Source: CALKZN01 sp050633585
GTDB lineage: Bacteria > Pseudomonadota > Gammaproteobacteria > Arenicellales > Arenicellaceae
Assembly (NCBI GenBank): GCA_050633585.1
Contig: JBOEGT010000031.1
Coordinates: 1 to 64,000 of the forward strand
Direction: 5' to 3'
Length of the DNA: 64,000 bases
Shown here: positions 54,182-63,542 of the stretch, piece after piece
Layout: each line of letters begins with the position of its first letter
Numbering within the stretch: the first letter of the stretch is position 1
Program-made: the position numbers and the translations under genes
The notes under the pieces: model-generated
Databases searched by the model: none
Told to the model about the DNA's origin: nothing
What the model saw: only the letters and a program-made list of their open reading frames with translations

Positions 54182-54568
54182 TTATTGACGGCTTTTCAAA
54201 GATTTTATTAGCACCCATGTGATGGCAGCCCAAGCGGCTAATAAGCATAAACCGCCGATAGGTGTGATTGCGCCTAACCACCGAATATTAGTGAGCGCCA
54301 AGATATAAAGGCTGCCAGAAAAAATAAGTATTCCAACAAGCATGACGCTAGAAGCCCATCCCATTATCTGCTTATTTTGTTTGCCATAGCTGCCAATCCA
54401 TAATAATGCCAATGCATGAATAAAGTGATATTGTGATGCTGTGGCAAACGCTTTTTCTGTCGCGTTTTCAATAAGTATGTTTTGCCAAAGATGTGCGCCA
54501 AATGCGCCAAGGCTAATAGCGATAAACATCATGAGAGTGCCGATAATCAGGATTATATTGTTGTTCAT
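54182..54568 (-). CDS. DUF423 family membrane protein
   Basis: A 128-residue protein with four membrane helices. The family start LIIGTLMMFIAISLGAFGAHLW and the central QYHFIHALALLWIG mark it as DUF423 (YgdD-like). Function unknown. It is a single gene on its strand, divergent from the spermidine-synthase-like gene. Confidence 0.88.
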   Translation of the reverse strand: MNNNIILIIGTLMMFIAISLGAFGAHLWQNILIENATEKAFATASQYHFIHALALLWIGSYGKQNKQIMGWASSVMLVGILIFSGSLYILALTNIRWLGAITPIGGLCLLAAWAAITWVLIKSLKSRQ

Positions 54569-54698
54569 TGTGGCCGTATTTTCTCCAATGTGAGTGGTGG
54601 TGAAGGTCTATGTCAATGTTTGCATATATGAACGGACGATACGAGCACGTATTTCTGTTATGGTGTGCCAACACAGCCTCTCACTTAGATAATAGACT

Positions 54699-55448
54699 AT
54701 GCATATTTTTGAAGAATTAGATTACCAAAAAACACCTCTTGGAGATATTAGTCTACGTCGACGTTCAGAGCCTAAACTGAATAACCAAATATTGTATGAA
54801 GTCAAACTGGGTGAAGAGTTCTTGATGTCGAGTTTGTTTGTGGAAGCCGAAGAACAGTTATCACTATTAGGTTTGCAGAAACTAAAAGAGAATGGCCATA
54901 AACAGTGTGTTGATATTGTTGTGGGAGGTTTAGGCTTGGGTTACACCGCCGTGAAGGCATTGCAGGATTCGGCGGTCAGTAGCTTGAAGGTAATTGATGT
55001 CATGCAGCCAGTTATTTCATGGCATCAAAAAGGTTTGTTGCCGGTGGGCGATGTGCTAGCAACTGACCGGCGATGCCAATTGATCCACGATGATTTTTTT
55101 GCTGTTGCAACAACGTTGGGCGGTTTTTCGCCGGAGGGTTTGCAGCCTAATAGCGAGGGAGATAGTGCAAAAGTGCATGCGGTATTATTAGATATTGATC
55201 ACTCGCCAAGCCATTGGTTAAATGAAGGAAATAGTGGTTTTTATACGCAAGAGTCACTGTATAAAATGTCAGCTAACATCCATTCAGGAGGCGTGTTTGG
55301 TTTGTGGTCTAATGAATTGCCAGACCCTAAGTTTGCAGCCCTATTAAATCAGGTATTTGCTAATACGGAATCTCATATCGTGAACTTTTCCAATCCATAT
55401 TCTGGCGGTGAATCGATTAACTCGGTTTATATTGCTACGGTGGCATAA
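54699..55448 (+). CDS. Spermidine-synthase-fold SAM-binding protein
   Basis: A 249-residue protein with a Rossmann methyltransferase core. VVGGLGLGYTAVKAL is the nucleotide-binding loop, and LKVIDVMQPVISWHQKG and VHAVLLDIDHSPSHWL follow at the expected spacing. It resembles spermidine-synthase-like proteins but lacks the GGGDG loop and the acidic pairs that bind putrescine. A true aminopropyltransferase is therefore doubtful and a methyltransferase role is as likely. The small Cys-rich gene follows after 34 bp. Confidence 0.72.
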   Translation: MHIFEELDYQKTPLGDISLRRRSEPKLNNQILYEVKLGEEFLMSSLFVEAEEQLSLLGLQKLKENGHKQCVDIVVGGLGLGYTAVKALQDSAVSSLKVIDVMQPVISWHQKGLLPVGDVLATDRRCQLIHDDFFAVATTLGGFSPEGLQPNSEGDSAKVHAVLLDIDHSPSHWLNEGNSGFYTQESLYKMSANIHSGGVFGLWSNELPDPKFAALLNQVFANTESHIVNFSNPYSGGESINSVYIATVA

Positions 55449-55482
55449 ATTTCTCTTGTACTGAAACATCACTCACTGACAG

Positions 55483-55689
55483 ATGAAAGGTCTAGAAAAT
55501 ACGTCTATACAATGCCCTTACTGTTGGGAAGTGTTTGAAACTGTTGTGGATTATTCGGGCATCGAACCTTGTGGAGAAGCGCATATATACACAGAGGATT
55601 GCTATGTGTGTTGTCGCCCCATTGTGTTGACGGTTTCGCTTGACCAACAAGGCGAGTCACTCATTCAAATCGATGCTGAATTAACGTAA
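55483..55689 (+). CDS. CPXCG-motif cysteine-rich small protein
   Basis: A 68-residue protein with IQCPYCWE (Cys11, Cys14) and CYVCCRP (Cys40, Cys43, Cys44), matching the CPXCG-motif family of small zinc-ribbon proteins. The usual CPxCG reads CPYCW here. The acidic middle EPCGEAHIYTEDC is also typical. Function unknown. Confidence 0.82.
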   Translation: MKGLENTSIQCPYCWEVFETVVDYSGIEPCGEAHIYTEDCYVCCRPIVLTVSLDQQGESLIQIDAELT

Positions 55690-55728
55690 TTCACTGAAGA
55701 AAACGACTTTCATCGTAATTTCCATCGT

Positions 55729-55758
55729 AAAAATAGTCAAAAAATGACCTATTTTTTT
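55729..55758 (+). terminator. Weak terminator overlapping the end of the hydrolase gene
   Basis: AAAATAG-TCA pairs with TGA-C-CTATTTT around an A-rich loop with one bulge, followed by a T run. It could end the CPXCG transcript and covers the stop codon of the convergent gene. Confidence 0.35.
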
Positions 55759-57017
55759 GCCAATTTGGTGCGAATTTTAGGGTTGTTCTCAAGTGTTCTG
55801 TGGACTGGGCAGCGGTCTGCGATTTCTAGTAATCGATGAACCTGTGTTTCATTTAAATCACCTTTAAAACTGATTTGACGTTCAATGATGTCAACTTTAC
55901 CATCGGTTTGTTGGCAGTCTTCGCAATCAATGGCATGTATTTTATCGTGGTGTAAATCGATTAAAATATCTTCTAAAGGCCATTTTTTTCGATTGGCGTA
56001 CATTCGAATAGTCATGGAAGTGCACGCCCCTAAGGACCAGAGTAATAAGTCATAGGGACTTGGTCCAAGGTTAGAGCCTCCATAGGAGGTAGGTTCATCG
56101 GCAATGTAATCATGATCTTTGGTATAAAGGCCACGAAGGAATGTCTTGTCTTTTTCTGTGACTCGGCTAATGCCTTTGTGTAAACCTATTTGTTGAGCCT
56201 GATCTTGTGGGGTAATGCTTGAGCTCTGGGTGCTGGGTGAAGCATCGGTTAAGTCATCTAAATAGCGAGAGGCCCATGCGGCTAAAGTGGTGGCAGCGTA
56301 TTCTGCATCGGCTTTATTCGTGAGTAAATGATCGGCTTTGTCGAGTGAAATAAAACTTTTGGGGTGCGCTGCCGCTTGATAAATTTTGCTGGCTTCGTTG
56401 ATGGATACGATCGTGTCCAAAGGCGCATGCATCACGAGCAAAGGCAGTTTTAATGACCCTAAAAAGTCGGTGCTAGAGTGCTCATCAAGATCATCCACCA
56501 ATTGCTGTTTGATAGTGAACTCTTTGATGCCTATCTTCACTTTGGCGTTGCCTTGTTCGTGAAGTTCTTTATTCGCACCGGCAAATAAATGTGAGACGTG
56601 CTGTGCCGTCGCGGGGGCGCCAATGGTGGCGACGGCTTTGATAGAGGGAATCTTTTTAGCCGCACTCAAAACAGCTGCACCGCCTAAGCTATGGCCGACT
56701 AATAGGCTAGGGGCTTTAAATTGTTGTGCTAACGCGTTGGATGCAGCAACTAAGTCATCAACATTTGATGAAAAATTGGTATTTGAAAAATCGCCATCAC
56801 TATTTCCGAGGCCTGTAAAATCAAAACGTAATACGGCAATGCCTCGTTTCGCTAGCGCGCGAGTAATACGGCTGGCAGCCGCAATATCTTTACCACAGGT
56901 AAAGCAATGAGCGAAAATGGCACATTCAGTAAAGGAGTTGTCGGCATTAGGTGTTTCTAACAATCCTGCCAATGTTTCTTGTTGCGTATTTTGAAATTCA
57001 AATTTTATGGTAGCCAT
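55749..57017 (-). CDS. Bifunctional alpha/beta hydrolase / OsmC family protein
   Basis: A 422-residue fusion. The N-terminal hydrolase (about 1-255) has the nucleophile elbow VGHSLGGAA, FDFTGLGNSDG near the oxyanion loop, the acid in LLVMHAPLDTIV and the His in KADHLL. The OsmC domain (about 280-422) has the redox cysteine in LGACTSMTIRMYANRKKW and a second Cys in RCPVHRTL, as in peroxide-reducing OsmC/Ohr proteins. I use ATG 57017; a longer frame begins with TTG at 57059. This fusion is a recognised family; its substrate is unknown. Confidence 0.9.
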   Translation of the reverse strand: MATIKFEFQNTQQETLAGLLETPNADNSFTECAIFAHCFTCGKDIAAASRITRALAKRGIAVLRFDFTGLGNSDGDFSNTNFSSNVDDLVAASNALAQQFKAPSLLVGHSLGGAAVLSAAKKIPSIKAVATIGAPATAQHVSHLFAGANKELHEQGNAKVKIGIKEFTIKQQLVDDLDEHSSTDFLGSLKLPLLVMHAPLDTIVSINEASKIYQAAAHPKSFISLDKADHLLTNKADAEYAATTLAAWASRYLDDLTDASPSTQSSSITPQDQAQQIGLHKGISRVTEKDKTFLRGLYTKDHDYIADEPTSYGGSNLGPSPYDLLLWSLGACTSMTIRMYANRKKWPLEDILIDLHHDKIHAIDCEDCQQTDGKVDIIERQISFKGDLNETQVHRLLEIADRCPVHRTLENNPKIRTKLAKK

Positions 57018-57252
57018 ATCATCACTGTTTTGATTAAAGTTGCGTGCCGTATTCGCCAAAGAAATGCTCAGATACTATATCTTGACCATGTCGATGAGCC
57101 AAACCTTACTGAATAATCGAAAAATCTGATGTAGCTATGGAATTGCATCATGATTTTTGAAGACAGGATTGATGTAAATGCGTTAAGCTCATGCAAGGTT
57201 GGAGAATCGTGTTTCACGATGACTGGCGTCGTTTTTTTCTAAAGGGATAAAC

Positions 57253-58389
57253 ATGCGATTGTTGTTTTATGTTTTTATTGTTGTGGGGAGTGTGGTTTAC
57301 CACGTTTGGACAGGTGTTGAAAAAACACAGGAAAGTGAAGGTGGTGCCGAAGTAAGGCATCAAACGCCATTAGCCAATGCTGGCGTAGATATGCGTGCGC
57401 TATTATCTCGACCACCAGGAAAAACGAATTCACGCGTGTTCAAAGAATTAATGGATTTAACCGCAATAGCAAATATTTCACTGCCATTGCCTTCAGCAAG
57501 CGATATCGAGTGGCAACTTTTTCAAGACGACATTTTGGCTATACACAATGATGAACAACGACCTGGTTATAAATTGGGGTCGATTACTCATCGTTCTGAA
57601 TTGATCGGTTTTGTTGCTTATTTAGCGAAATATAAACCGCATTTAGCCATGCAGTGGGTCGATGAGAAAGTCGTTAATGTGCCGGTTTTTAATCATTTAG
57701 TGCAAATGGGTTTGTTAAAAAATTGGTTTGTCTTATCGAATAACCCAGGCTATCTCGTTAAGCGCAGCCAAGTTGGCTTATTGAGATTAGCGTTAAATCA
57801 AGGGGTTGAGAAGGCGGAAAGTATCGCGATGAACGCATTTTTACACACGAGTCACGAGATTAAATCTCAAGAGCAAATACGTAAAGAGTCACGGCAAAAC
57901 CCCGTGTCAATGGTCAATTTACGGTTTGCAATGGATGCCATGCGAGCAGACCAATTGCGCCGATTAGAGGAATTGTTAATAAACAAGCAAATTAACATTG
58001 ATGTTAATGACATTGCTCAGATTGCGGGTGTTTTTCCTAAATCGACCCTATTAAAAATCATTGATGACTATGCAACTGTCGATGCAAGCCGACAAGCTTA
58101 TGCATTCGATGCGGTAAAACTAGGTGATGAATCAGTTGTTCAACAAATATTGGATGATTACGTTCAGCACATTGGAGACGACTCAACGTTTCGTCAACAA
58201 GCCTATACACATTTTTCTCGTTGTCCTATTTGTGCACTAGCGCTCAACACGGATGGGCTGATAGTCAGTAATGCTCAAGCAAAGCGATTGCAGATAAAAC
58301 CCATCACTTTTTCTTTTGCACGAAATGAAGAAGGCAAAGTGCTGATTACTGATTGGCTTGAAACAGAAGGATTGACAAATGAGAACTAA
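57253..58389 (+). CDS. Unknown membrane-anchored protein with CxxC motif
   Basis: Unrecognised 378-residue protein. An N-terminal hydrophobic helix (about 2-21) without a lipobox suggests a membrane anchor with the rest in the periplasm. The remainder is mostly helical and HEAT-like in feel (SELIGFVAYLAKYKPHLAMQWVDEK, SQVGLLRLALNQGVEKAES). Near the C-terminus is HFSRCPICALAL. The next gene overlaps its end by 11 bp and has a similar layout with SRCYYC, so the two are probably partners or distant paralogues. AAAGGG lies before the ATG. Confidence 0.72.
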   Translation: MRLLFYVFIVVGSVVYHVWTGVEKTQESEGGAEVRHQTPLANAGVDMRALLSRPPGKTNSRVFKELMDLTAIANISLPLPSASDIEWQLFQDDILAIHNDEQRPGYKLGSITHRSELIGFVAYLAKYKPHLAMQWVDEKVVNVPVFNHLVQMGLLKNWFVLSNNPGYLVKRSQVGLLRLALNQGVEKAESIAMNAFLHTSHEIKSQEQIRKESRQNPVSMVNLRFAMDAMRADQLRRLEELLINKQINIDVNDIAQIAGVFPKSTLLKIIDDYATVDASRQAYAFDAVKLGDESVVQQILDDYVQHIGDDSTFRQQAYTHFSRCPICALALNTDGLIVSNAQAKRLQIKPITFSFARNEEGKVLITDWLETEGLTNEN

Positions 58390-59503
58390 CCATCACCGGA
58401 ACGATAGCAGTGTTGTGATTGAGCGTGAAGATGGTGCTGGATCACATGATAATGCAACCTTATCGATAGCGAAGTTGTTAGGTGTTGGCATTCTTATGTT
58501 TTGGATGATCGGTGTCGTGATTGATGGTTTGTTGAAGAAGCCTGAAAGCAAAAAGCTTGTCTATCAGATGAAAACTCAACTTCAAGATCTAGCCTCTGAA
58601 AATATTTGCCCATCACTACCTGTTTGGCAACTGTCTAGCAAAATATGTTATGTCAAAGAAGAGCGTGATGAAATCAGGCAACAGGTATCGCAGATTCCGG
58701 ATATAAAAACTGCCTTATCATTGCTGCAATGGCAAGGACAAAGTGAGCAGGAAGCCGTCATTTTTTCGGTCTTAGTGAGTGCTATCGTCAATGGTGGTTG
58801 GACTGATTATGGCGACAGCAAGGAGCCTTGGTCAATGACTCAAAAAGTGTTGTTGCCGCTCTGGAAAGATTACCCTCAAACAATAGCGCTTTCGCGTTGT
58901 TACTATTGCCGTTACCACGCGAGCAATCTATTTGAGTGGTATAACTCCCAACCAGAGTTGCATAATGAGCTATTAGTAGATATTGCAAGCACCACACCAC
59001 ATCAATTGAATAATTTACACAAACGCTTGGCAATTGAAGGGCAAGCGTTATTGCCATTAGTACAGTTACACTCTAGGTTAGCTTTTTTAGGCAATCGAGA
59101 ATATTTTCATGCCAAAGTGTTACGTGAACAAAAAGATTTACGCCATACTTTGGCGTTGATCAGGAACACCAGTAGTGCGGCGCCATTTTGGGAGGTTGAT
59201 TTAAACACGGTTCCCCAAGATCTAGTGAAATACTCATGGGAACAAGGTGTGAGAAATCTTGATGATCATCCCAAGTTTACTCGGCACTTGGTGGCGTCTG
59301 GACATAAACCCGCTTTACGCTGGTTGATTTGGATGCTTGATGATGTTGAATATTTCCCTAACTTGAGAAAGATGAAAAGCTTGCGAGGGCAGTACCAAGC
59401 TATTCTTGATCAATACACTGAAGGAGAGGCCAATGCAGCAAGTTATTCGGAGAACTGGGATAACATTTTTTGGGATGCCAATAAACAAAAATGGATATTT
59501 TAA
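58379..59503 (+). CDS. Unknown membrane-anchored protein, partner of the preceding gene
   Basis: Unrecognised 374-residue protein with a cytoplasmic N-terminal tail of about 30 residues, one membrane helix (about 31-51) and a large helical periplasmic part. ALSRCYYCRYHASNLFEWY near residue 180 parallels the SRCPIC of the upstream gene. It starts within that gene (11-bp overlap), implying translational coupling. Its stop overlaps that of the convergent SDR gene by 3-4 bp. Function unknown. Confidence 0.72.
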   Translation: MRTNHHRNDSSVVIEREDGAGSHDNATLSIAKLLGVGILMFWMIGVVIDGLLKKPESKKLVYQMKTQLQDLASENICPSLPVWQLSSKICYVKEERDEIRQQVSQIPDIKTALSLLQWQGQSEQEAVIFSVLVSAIVNGGWTDYGDSKEPWSMTQKVLLPLWKDYPQTIALSRCYYCRYHASNLFEWYNSQPELHNELLVDIASTTPHQLNNLHKRLAIEGQALLPLVQLHSRLAFLGNREYFHAKVLREQKDLRHTLALIRNTSSAAPFWEVDLNTVPQDLVKYSWEQGVRNLDDHPKFTRHLVASGHKPALRWLIWMLDDVEYFPNLRKMKSLRGQYQAILDQYTEGEANAASYSENWDNIFWDANKQKWIF

Positions 59504-60246
59504 CGCCCACCCGAGACATCAATGAGTGAACCGGTTACGTAGCTTGCTGCATCGCTGAGTAACCACATGACCGACTCGGCAATTTCATCGGCTGAGCCTG
59601 TGCGTTGCATCGGAATAACATGTTTGAATTTGTTTGGACGATCACTGTCACCCGCATGCGCATGCATCTCAGTCTCGATGAGTCCTGGTCGGATAGCGTT
59701 GACACGCACCCCAAAGGCAGCAACTTCTTTGGCAAGGCCTTTTGTCATGGTGTCGATTGCACCTTTCGTCGCGGCATAGTCAATGAATTCATTGGGTGAG
59801 CCTAGGCTGGCAGCGATTGAAGAGATATTTACAATACTGCCACCACTCCCTCCATGCTTATGGCTCATCCGTTTAACCGCTTCACGCGCGCAATAAAAGC
59901 TGCCATACACGTTGATTTCAAAGACGGTTTTCAGGCGTTGCTCGTCAATGTTTTCGAAGGCATCGATGGGGGTGATGACGCCAGCGTTGTTCACTAATGC
60001 TGAGATGGGGCCTAACTGCTCGTCAAGCTCGTTAAATAATTGAATGGCTTGGTCTTCTTTGCTGATATCTGCTTGCAAGGCAATAGCGGTTGCTCCAGCC
60101 TTGTTTAACTCATCGACAATGGCATCTGCTTTTTCTTTGCTATGTCGGTAATTTACGCAAATCGCATATTCTTCATTTGCAGCCAGTTTTGCAATAGAAG
60201 CGCCAATGCCTGAACTGGCACCTGTGATCAAAAGAACCTTTTTCAT
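59500..60246 (-). CDS. Short-chain dehydrogenase/reductase (SDR)
   Basis: Classical SDR of 248 residues: NAD(P) motif ITGASSGIGASIAKL, NNAGV, catalytic Ser in INISSIAAS, and Tyr-x3-Lys in IDYAATKGAID, with the C-terminal GSLIDVSGGR. NYRHSKEKAD after the second strand suggests NADP preference. Similar to YgfF/FabG-like glucose or acyl reductases, but the substrate is not readable. A single gene after znuB, probably separately transcribed. Confidence 0.88.
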   Translation of the reverse strand: MKKVLLITGASSGIGASIAKLAANEEYAICVNYRHSKEKADAIVDELNKAGATAIALQADISKEDQAIQLFNELDEQLGPISALVNNAGVITPIDAFENIDEQRLKTVFEINVYGSFYCAREAVKRMSHKHGGSGGSIVNISSIAASLGSPNEFIDYAATKGAIDTMTKGLAKEVAAFGVRVNAIRPGLIETEMHAHAGDSDRPNKFKHVIPMQRTGSADEIAESVMWLLSDAASYVTGSLIDVSGGR

Positions 60247-60370
60247 CGTGAACCTTGTTATTAGCTTAATCTGTCAAGAAGGATGGTTGAACTTCATATG
60301 CAACGACTTTTAGTCCGTTGTTAGAGATTCATCGAGGCAAATAATAAAGGAGAATGACCTAAAAGATCAA

Positions 60371-61117
60371 TTAACGTGTTTTTTTAGATGCCAGCATGAA
60401 AGTTAGGCTCAGCAACGCCATCGCCCATACAATAACGGCGCCACTGGGCAGGTCTACAATAGACGACACCGTTAACCCAATGGCATAAGATGCGATACCC
60501 AAACTGATTGGGAATAACAATGTTTTTGTAGTGGTGAATCTGACACTAGCCAGTGCCGGAATAATGAGTGTGGCAAAGACTAAATAAACGCCCACCAATT
60601 GCACAGATTGTGTGATGGCAAGAGCAAAAATGATATAAAACCACCGTGTTTGAAATAGTCTTCTGGCTTTGAGCGCAATCACTAAGGTGGCTATGCCAAT
60701 CACTAGTGCGGGGATCAGTTGTGACCACTCCACCCAGAGAATTTGTCCCACTAATATGTTTTGCAGTTGTTCTCCACCATGGGGGTTGTTGGCAATCAAT
60801 AAAAGACCTGCGGTGGTGGCTAAGACAAATAAAATGCCAATGCCTGCCTCTTGATGATCAGTCAAAAAACGTTCAGTGGTGCTAAGCAGTGCAGCGCCGA
60901 GCAAAGCGCCGAGTAACGCAAAGAGCTGTATTTCGACGCCATGCGCATCAAAACCGAGATAGTTTGCAACAATTAACCCTAAACCAGCAAATTGTGCGAT
61001 CGCTAAGTCGATAAAAATGATCCCGCGTTTGAGCACCTCTTGCCCTAGAGGGACGTGACTGAGTAATACCGTCAGTCCGGCTGCAAACGCAGGAAGTAAG
61101 ATGGAAAACTCCATCAT
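60371..61117 (-). CDS. znuB: Zinc ABC transporter permease
   Basis: ABC-3-family membrane permease of 248 residues with about eight helices. Family stretches visible are VLKRGIIFIDLAIAQFAGLG and VQLVGVYLVFATLIIPALAS. It follows the ZnuA-like gene by 52 bp. A 6-bp hairpin (61155-61170) overlaps the end of znuA. No ATPase (ZnuC) gene is next to it, which is unusual, since znuC and znuB normally adjoin. It is the last gene of the Zur-headed unit. Confidence 0.88.
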   Translation of the reverse strand: MMEFSILLPAFAAGLTVLLSHVPLGQEVLKRGIIFIDLAIAQFAGLGLIVANYLGFDAHGVEIQLFALLGALLGAALLSTTERFLTDHQEAGIGILFVLATTAGLLLIANNPHGGEQLQNILVGQILWVEWSQLIPALVIGIATLVIALKARRLFQTRWFYIIFALAITQSVQLVGVYLVFATLIIPALASVRFTTTKTLLFPISLGIASYAIGLTVSSIVDLPSGAVIVWAMALLSLTFMLASKKTR

Positions 61118-61169
61118 ATGGCTCCACTATTCATGGTTTTATAGTTTCATAGTTAAGCAGTGATCTGCT

Positions 61170-62096
61170 TTACTCAGGGTTCAGAGTGTCGTGCAGTGTG
61201 TTAATCACTAAATCATACCAAGACACAATCGCATTCGGTTTTTCCCAGTCGCTAATCGTGTAAGGCATTGCCACCACAGGAATCCCTGTTTTATTGCCAA
61301 GCCAGTTTGCGGCTTTTTTAGGTTGGTATGAACCATAGGCAATTGCTTGAGCGGGTTTCGCTTTTAAATCGGACACCAGCTTAGCCAGATGCTTGGTTGT
61401 TGGCGGCACGCCTGGTTTAGGTTCAAGTGTGGCGACTTGTTCTAGCTCCAACCATTCGTTCAAATACAACCAGTTATTATGATGTACAACCCATTGTTTG
61501 TTTCTTAGCGCTTGAATTTTTGTTCCAGATGTTTGAAGCAGCGCATTAATGTTCGCTTGTAATGACGCTTTATTTTTTTGGTAGTCTTCACTGTTTTCAG
61601 GGTCAATGGCTGAGAGCCTTTCAGCGACGACATCAGCGATGATTATCATTCTTTGTGGATCTAAGTGCACATGAGGGTTGCCTGCCCCATGAATGTCGCC
61701 CATTGAGCGAGATACATTCTCAACTTTTCCTAGCAATTCCACATGATCCGTGGTCATGAGATAGCCTGGCGATTGACTTTGAATCTTTGGATTGCCTGAT
61801 TTTTGAAGCAAAACAGGTAGCCAGCCGACTTCTAACTCGGCACCCGAACAAATTAACAGGTCTGCACGCCGTGCCTTTGAAATTAGGCTTGGTCTTGCTT
61901 GGATGTGGTGTGGGTCTTGTAATGCGGTGGTCGCTGAATTAACAGAGACATGATCTTGGCCTATTTCTTTGGCAAGCGCTGCCCATTCAGGCTCGCAAGC
62001 TAAGACATTAATCGCCGCCACTGATATGTTGCTGCTAGCGACCAGAAGGGTCGCTAGCAAGAACTTCAGTGGACTTTTTTTGAACAGAAATTTCAT
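61170..62096 (-). CDS. znuA: Zinc ABC transporter substrate-binding protein
   Basis: Periplasmic zinc-binding protein of 308 residues with a signal peptide ending SVAA. Cluster A-I solute-binding signs are LACEPEWAALAKEIG at the mature N-terminus, zinc-ligand candidates in DPHHIQARPS, GNPHVHLDP and VVHHNNWLYLNEWL, and LEPKPGVPPTTKHLA. It lacks the long His/Asp-rich loop of E. coli ZnuA, having only DIHGAGNPHVH. It lies 29 bp after the porin gene and shares its Zur-like box. Confidence 0.88.
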   Translation of the reverse strand: MKFLFKKSPLKFLLATLLVASSNISVAAINVLACEPEWAALAKEIGQDHVSVNSATTALQDPHHIQARPSLISKARRADLLICSGAELEVGWLPVLLQKSGNPKIQSQSPGYLMTTDHVELLGKVENVSRSMGDIHGAGNPHVHLDPQRMIIIADVVAERLSAIDPENSEDYQKNKASLQANINALLQTSGTKIQALRNKQWVVHHNNWLYLNEWLELEQVATLEPKPGVPPTTKHLAKLVSDLKAKPAQAIAYGSYQPKKAANWLGNKTGIPVVAMPYTISDWEKPNAIVSWYDLVINTLHDTLNPE

Positions 62097-62125
62097 GATG
62101 CAGTCCGTACTATCAATGTGATTTA

Positions 62126-63367
62126 TTAGAAGTTATGGGCACCGTGCGCGCCAATACTTGTGGTGAATTGTAAAAACAATTGAGAATCTTTGTTTTCACT
62201 AGATTCATCACGGTTGTATTGCAAACGAATGCGGCTAAATTCACTTGGAACCCACTCAGTCATCACGCTATAGCGAGTTGGGTTGATACCTTCATTCAAC
62301 AAACCAGCTTCTTCCAAAACCTCTGTATCGCTACCCGTGTTGTCACTGTCTAGGCGATCATAGCGAATGCCTGCACGCCAATGCGGTGCGAACTTATAGA
62401 TGCCTTGCAAGTAAAAGCCAGATTGATCGCCATTAATCGAGGTTTGTTCAAGTGGATCGCTGCCTTCTAAGACAATTGAGCCATCTTCATCACGTTGAAA
62501 GTACTCACCTTGGATGATTAAGTGACGATTCTTAGGATTGCCATTCGGGCTCCATTTAAATACGGCATTGATACCGATTGTGTCGCTATCTCCAGAAAAA
62601 GAGGGTGTTTCTTCCGACTCTTCCTCGCCTTCTTCTTCGCCGTGGCCATGACCATGTCCACCGGCTTCGCGGTCAACAACATCCGCGTGGTGATAGCTTA
62701 AGCCAGCTTGCCAGCTGCTACTGCTATTAATGTCACCACCAATGTTCATAAATAATACTTGGGAATCAATGCCATCTGAGCGTTCTCCGCCAGCTGGGAA
62801 GCCAGATGCCGCAAGTCCTTCAACACCAAACTCAAGAAAAGTATCTGTGGGTGCTATCCAGCTTAAGCGTAGGCCGTCGTCAATATATTTTGCACCCCAA
62901 AGACCCTGATAGACTAAAGGAGCGTCGATGAAGTCCCATGCGTGGTTATGTTGGCTGTTGACACGACCAATGCTTGGAAAGAAACGACCCGCTCTGGCGG
63001 TGAAGCCATAACCCAAGCCTAACGATTCGATAAATGCCTCTTCAAGCTCAACTTCCGTTTCGCCATCATGTTCAGCAATAGCAACAGTTAGCTGACCACG
63101 GAGTTTGTCATCGATTTCTCCGCTGGCACCCAGCTCAATGTGACCTAAAGAAAACCCGGCTTCAGGAAGCTCGGCTTCGCCACCAAGGCTAAAACCTGGG
63201 ATTTCATATTCCTCAGGGTCATTGTCATAACTGGCATATCGGCCGTCTAAAATAGCGCTGAATTGCGCGCTAGATTTGTCTGATGTTGAGCTTGCAGCGT
63301 GAGCATGAAGCGAAATAGCGCTAAAAAGCAGCGCCGCGGAATAGGCGATTTTGTAAGGGCGTTTCAT
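62126..63367 (-). CDS. Outer-membrane porin-like protein with His-rich loop
   Basis: A 413-residue beta-barrel candidate: signal peptide ending HAHA, many amphipathic strands alternating aromatic and polar residues, and a terminal FTTSIGAHGAHNF ending in Phe, as outer-membrane proteins do. A predicted outer loop at 236-253 has the alternating G-H repeat (His238, 240, 242) followed by a run of glutamates; HH at 226-227 is close by. Such loops bind zinc. First gene behind a Zur-like box and ahead of znuA, so it probably admits zinc through the outer membrane without TonB. No plug domain is present. Confidence 0.78.
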   Translation of the reverse strand: MKRPYKIAYSAALLFSAISLHAHAASSTSDKSSAQFSAILDGRYASYDNDPEEYEIPGFSLGGEAELPEAGFSLGHIELGASGEIDDKLRGQLTVAIAEHDGETEVELEEAFIESLGLGYGFTARAGRFFPSIGRVNSQHNHAWDFIDAPLVYQGLWGAKYIDDGLRLSWIAPTDTFLEFGVEGLAASGFPAGGERSDGIDSQVLFMNIGGDINSSSSWQAGLSYHHADVVDREAGGHGHGHGEEEGEEESEETPSFSGDSDTIGINAVFKWSPNGNPKNRHLIIQGEYFQRDEDGSIVLEGSDPLEQTSINGDQSGFYLQGIYKFAPHWRAGIRYDRLDSDNTGSDTEVLEEAGLLNEGINPTRYSVMTEWVPSEFSRIRLQYNRDESSENKDSQLFLQFTTSIGAHGAHNF

Positions 63368-63465
63368 CGGTTATCCTGTGTGTTAATTGATTGATTGAGT
63401 GAAGTGAACACTCAGCAAACCTCGCGTGATAGCCGCAGGACTTGCTGGCCTTTTATTAAAGGGAC

Positions 63466-63483
63466 GATATGATATAACATATC
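63466..63483. promoter_or_regulatory. Zur-like operator of the porin-znuA-znuB unit
   Basis: GATATGATATAACATATC differs by one base from the perfect 18-bp palindrome at 49140. It lies about 100 bp before the porin start. The shared core at two loci with zinc-related genes supports Zur control. Confidence 0.8.
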
Positions 63484-63542
63484 ATTTTAAGGGTAAAGCC
63501 ATCATTTAGCTTAGAAGTGGAAAAATGGTGTTGCATTAAATA

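Noticed and set aside
54699..55448. Genuine spermidine synthase
   Set aside because: The GGGDG loop and acidic substrate-binding pairs are missing; only the SAM-binding fold is supported.
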